Positions 60,746 through 64,000 of a stretch of 64,000 nt of DNA are shown here, piece by piece; the first letter of the stretch is position 1; each line of letters begins with the position of its first letter. This DNA comes from Delphinapterus leucas (lineage: Eukaryota > Chordata > Mammalia > Artiodactyla > Monodontidae): the NCBI RefSeq assembly GCF_002288925.2, contig NW_022098031.1:6336647-6400646 (forward strand). The letters run 5' to 3'. The notes beneath the pieces are model-generated. The model was not told where the DNA came from and did no database searches. It was given only the letters and a program-made list of their open reading frames with translations. Both the position numbers and the translations under genes were made by a program.

Positions 60746-61771
60746 TAGGTTTTAGTCACAGTAGAAATAAACAGGCTCATCTGAAATTTACCAGTTCCCA
60801 AAAGAGACCCCTATGCTAATAGCAGGTGGAGCAAAAAAAATTCCAAGTAAATTAATGCCCACCACCCAGAATAGTGGTAGGAGTGCAACTTATTGAATAT
60901 TTACTCCCTATCCAGCACTATGAAGGCACTGAAATGAAATACTGAGCAAAATCAATGTCTCTAACCTCACAGAGATTACTGAAGAAATGAAGAGTGAAGC
61001 ACTAGGGTGTTGTGATTGATTAGAATTCGATGTGCTGTACCAACCTCTTTAGGCTTAAGGGTTCTCTCACCTGTGAACAATTACTTGTTTTTCTCTATCA
61101 ACAGTATCAGAATAAATAGAGGTTCTTAGTGAAACTTTCCTGCTGCCTCAGAATTGGCATCAAAAACTTTATCTAATGATATGGAGGCACAGAGAATTCT
61201 TCTCACATTTCAAGTTCAGAGAACTTTCAGCGGTAGCTGAGAGGCACAAAGGAGAAAGAGAGAATGCAAATTAACCCATTTCATAAGAAAAGGAGTTCAA
61301 GTCCTGGGAAGACCCTGTATTCCTGGAAGAGCAACTGTTTCTTATTCCTTTCAAATCAATTTTCAGCCCTCCTTTCCTTGGGGAGGCTATAGGGTCTGGA
61401 CTGCTTTTCTATACTGGACAGCAGTGTACAGAGCTCTGTGATACTAAGACAGGCTCACTCCTCTGCTATTGCTCTCTCACCTCCCATAATATATGTTGCA
61501 GATATTCCCAGATTCCCCAAACCTCCTTCAATGTACTAGCACCATACTCACTACTCAAATTCAGTAACAAACCTGAGGGTGAAAAGGTCAGGAAGCTCCT
61601 TGAGCTTCTATCTCCTGCCAATCTCTTTCAGCTACTTAAACAATTTTTAGACAGCTGAAAATAACTGGTCTGAGTGTACCTGCTCTCCCTCTCTGGCACT
61701 TCATCCCAGAAACAAAATGCTTTCTTCCTCTTTAGAGTACTACTATCCCTTTTGTATATAGCACAATGACT
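60746..61771. other. Unassigned DNA
   Basis: No gene or family recognised. Composition is more balanced than in the rest of the window. Confidence 0.35.
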
Positions 61772-61776
61772 GTCAT

Positions 61777-62184
61777 TATGGCTGGCAGAATTCTAAAAAT
61801 GCACCCTACCCTCCAGGGAGATTACTCTGCATTATCCAGGTGGACCTATGTTATCACATGAACCCTTAATGGCAGAAGAGAAAGGCACGAGAGAGAACCA
61901 GAGAGATGTAGCAGAATGCAAAGGAGGAGAGTGTTGAAGCTTGAGACAGACTAGACTCACTGTTGCTGGAAGGAGGTCATGTGGAAAGCACAGGGACAAA
62001 AGTGCGCTATCTAGGAGTGAAGACCCCTTGCTGACAGCTAGCAAGGAAATGGGGACCTGGATTTGCCTGAATAAGTCTGGCACTGAATTATATCCAGAGC
62101 CTCCATTAAAGAACAAAGCCTTGTGTTGTTTTAAACTGCTACATTTTGGGTAATGTGCTGTGGCAACAATAGAAAACAAATACA
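61777..62184 (+). mobile_element. MLT1-like MaLR solo LTR with GTCAT duplication
   Basis: 408 bp beginning tatggctggcagaattctaa and ending caacaatagaaaacaaataca. Internal blocks agggagattactctgcatta, tgctgacagctagcaaggaa and ttgttttaaactgctacatt match an MLT1-type LTR. gtcat is duplicated exactly at 61,772-61,776 and 62,185-62,189, so the termini are well defined. Open frames of 70-115 codons inside it are LTR-derived. Confidence 0.85.
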
Positions 62185-62189
62185 GTCAT

Positions 62190-62669
62190 TTCCTTCTCTT
62201 ACTCTAAGGTGACTTTGCCTTTCTGTCCCAGAGGGAAAGCTATAGAAGGAATTAGCAAAAGGAGAAAACAGATTGGTGGTAGTCAAAATATTATTTCTTT
62301 TATACTTTTTAAACTTTATATTGGTGTGATATTCTATAATTAGAGTATAAAGGCCTTGACAGACCTTACATACAAAGTAAGTTCTAAAATACATGTATGT
62401 ATGTGTGTGTGTGTGTAAGAGAGAAGTATTTGGATTAATAGTTCTTCATATGTTTATATTCATATATGAAAGACTATTAATTGAACTTCATATATTCAAT
62501 ATTCTCTCACTGGAACCTCAGTAAAACACCATGAATTAAGTGTACTTATGTGTGTATTATATATAAAGAAACTGAGCCTCAGAAATTTTTAGTGATCTGC
62601 CTGCCTAATGTCAATGAAACAAAATTCTGACTGCTAAGTGGAGCCAGCTCTAAGGAAATGAAATGTCTA
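62190..62669. other. Unassigned DNA with (TG)n
   Basis: Nothing recognised except a (TG)n run at 62,402-62,416. Confidence 0.4.
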
Positions 62670-63035
62670 AAATTAGTGAACTTGTGGGGTTTCCTTGGTG
62701 GCACAATGGTTAAGAGTCCACCTGCCAATGCAGGGGACACAGGTTCCAGCCCTGATCCAGGAAGATCCCACATGCCGTGGAGCAACGAAGCCCGTGCGCC
62801 ACAACTACTGAGCCTGCACTCTAGAGCCCACAAGCCACAGCTACTGAAGCCTGCGTGCCTAGAGCCTGTGCTCCACAACAAGAGAAGCCACCACAATGAG
62901 AAGCCCACACACCACAACAAAGAGTGGCCCCTGCTCTCCACAACTAGAGGTAGCCCGTGCACAGCAATGAAGACCCAATGCAGCCAAAAATAAAAATAAA
63001 TAAATGTATTATAAATAAATAAATTAGTGAACTTG
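62670..63035 (+). mobile_element. Long CHR SINE with perfect 15-bp TSD
   Basis: A body of about 335 bp with a decayed head (ggggtttccttggtggcaca), the long CHR 3' part (gcaatgaagacccaatgcag) and an (AAAT)n tail. aaattagtgaacttg is duplicated exactly at 62,670-62,684 and 63,021-63,035. Many CpG sites have decayed to TG/CA, so it is older than the 55-kb copy. Confidence 0.96.
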
Positions 63036-63200
63036 CAAAAGTAGCCTGAGATCACCAGGGCTTGAAGAAAAAGCTAGAAGATAGCTTGGTCAAGTGTAGG
63101 AATACCAAAGGGCAGCCTGCGTCTCACTATCTGTCATGATAATACAGGAGTATTCCATTAATAGACTTAAGTTGTCTTATCGTTATTTCAAAGTGAAGCA

Positions 63201-63240
63201 TTTCCATAGCAAAGTGACAATTTCCATAGCAAAGTGACAA
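63201..63240. repeat. Exact 20-bp tandem duplication
   Basis: tttccatagcaaagtgacaa occurs twice back to back (63,201-63,220 and 63,221-63,240). Confidence 0.95.
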
Positions 63241-63299
63241 AACACTGTAAAGCAGACCACCATAGCATGCACTCAAAAAATATTAAGCGCAATTACTCT

Positions 63300-63337
63300 A
63301 CACAGTCACCACTGCAATACACAGTCACCACTTCAAT
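63300..63337. repeat. 19-bp tandem duplication (18 of 19 identical)
   Basis: acacagtcaccactgcaat (63,300-63,318) is followed directly by acacagtcaccacttcaat (63,319-63,337). Confidence 0.95.
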
Positions 63338-64000
63338 AACTCATCTGAGGAGCATTTAAACTTAAAAACAAAAAGTTTTCTTGTAATAACTTTAACAGGT
63401 ACAGGTGAGGAGTAGAAACAGTACTAGTCTAAGGTGGATCTCTTATGCAGGAGCAAAGTCCTATAGTACCCTCTGTATAATCAAAATCTTTCTCCTAAAG
63501 GAGCCAGCATTTGAGTACGTGCCACAGAGAAATAAAGGAAAACCAGTTAGTATTAGCTGAAGAATTACAGCACCCCACATAATGGAGACAACAAATTCCG
63601 TACCACTTATGTGGAGTTGCTGTTTTTTTACCTCTCCTTCCTCTGCATCTTCCCAACTAGAGAAGTAAGTGCAAGAAGACATCCAGGGAAAAGAACAGAT
63701 CTTGTCTCCACCCAACCCAAACTGGTGGAAGGAACTATGAGGCTAGACTAAATTTGGGAAGGATCAGGATTTTGAATCAAATATGTGATTGAAAACATTT
63801 AAAATGATTGAAATTCATGGACTCAAATGAGAAGCAATTATAGTAACAACTACACAGTGGGAAGGGAGATTTCAAAGTCTGTACCAAGTATTAGAAAAAA
63901 ATAGAAATATTTTCTACTTATACTTTAATGATTTTCAATTAATTGAGCAAACTAATTTCATATTACATTGTTTATATCAATATTTATCTATATATATTTT

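Larger units (their letters stand above)
63036..64000. other. Unassigned DNA with short tandem duplications
   Basis: No gene recognised. It holds the two small duplications listed separately. Confidence 0.4.

Noticed and set aside
61832..62179. 115-codon minus frame
   Set aside because: It lies inside the MLT1-like LTR and reads its antisense strand.
62579..63055. 158-codon minus-strand frame
   Set aside because: It runs through the complement of a long CHR SINE and its A-rich tail. Similar SINE-derived frames occur at 31,778-32,080, 33,706-34,071, 35,774-36,083, 55,323-55,592 and 56,416-56,812.
1..64000. CRISPR arrays, operons, prophage or other prokaryotic systems
   Set aside because: The sequence is clearly mammalian. 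Repeats are interspersed transposons and microsatellites, with no regularly spaced repeat-spacer array.
1..64000. Coding remains of endogenous retroviruses
   Set aside because: Only solo LTRs or LTR fragments (MaLR/ERVL-like) were seen. No gag, pol or env reading frame was recognised.

Overview
This window is mammalian nuclear DNA, most likely from a cetacean (whale, dolphin or porpoise; hippopotamus is a less likely alternative). Nine tRNA-derived SINEs of the CHR type support this. Most begin with the head gggcttccctggtggcgcag and several end at a gcgtaccgca junction before the poly(A). The L1 3' ends (reading aataaagatgtt) are of the cetartiodactyl type. I see no ruminant BovB or Bov-A repeats. 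Overall composition is AT-rich, and CpG is essentially confined to the SINEs. The window is intergenic or lies within a very long intron. I find no convincing protein-coding gene, no tRNA or other RNA gene and no CpG-island promoter. The longer open frames are sense or antisense remains of L1, SINE and LTR sequence.

Layout. 1-6.6 kb: AT-rich unassigned DNA with a short 5'-truncated L1 bounded by a perfect 14-bp target-site duplication (TSD), a hAT-like fragment and a candidate LTR-like segment. 6.6-12.2 kb: a near full-length, dead L1 on the minus strand with recognisable ORF1 and ORF2. 12.2-25.8 kb: mostly unassigned DNA with an L1 tail, an LTR, a MER2/Tigger transposon with TA duplication, a small inverted-repeat element, several MIRs and a long pyrimidine tract. 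25.8-29.9 kb: a mosaic of ancient L1M pieces and an MLT1 LTR end. 30-37 kb: a hAT-like fragment, four SINEs, a MER5A-like element, an MLT1 fragment and a complete solo LTR with TAAAT duplication. 38.2-41.4 kb: an ancient L1 ORF2 plus 3'UTR. 43.1 kb: a long CHR SINE with a perfect 19-bp TSD. 47.0-52.7 kb: a second large ancient L1M, interrupted by an unidentified insert that itself carries an MLT1 LTR and a strong hairpin. 53.3-55.6 kb: L2 remains, one of them holding the youngest-looking SINE. 56.5-63.0 kb: three more SINEs, an L1 tail on an older L1 piece, a pure purine tract, a possible orphan coding exon at 59,940-60,056, a MIR and an MLT1-like LTR with GTCAT duplication.

Nothing here works together as an operon, pathway or defence system. 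The content is layered transposon history: MIR, L2 and ancient L1M at the base, then MaLR LTRs and DNA transposons, then lineage-specific L1 and CHR SINEs. All family names come from recognising consensus features by eye; no database search was run, and subfamily names should be treated as provisional. The item most worth an outside check is the small exon-like block near 60 kb.
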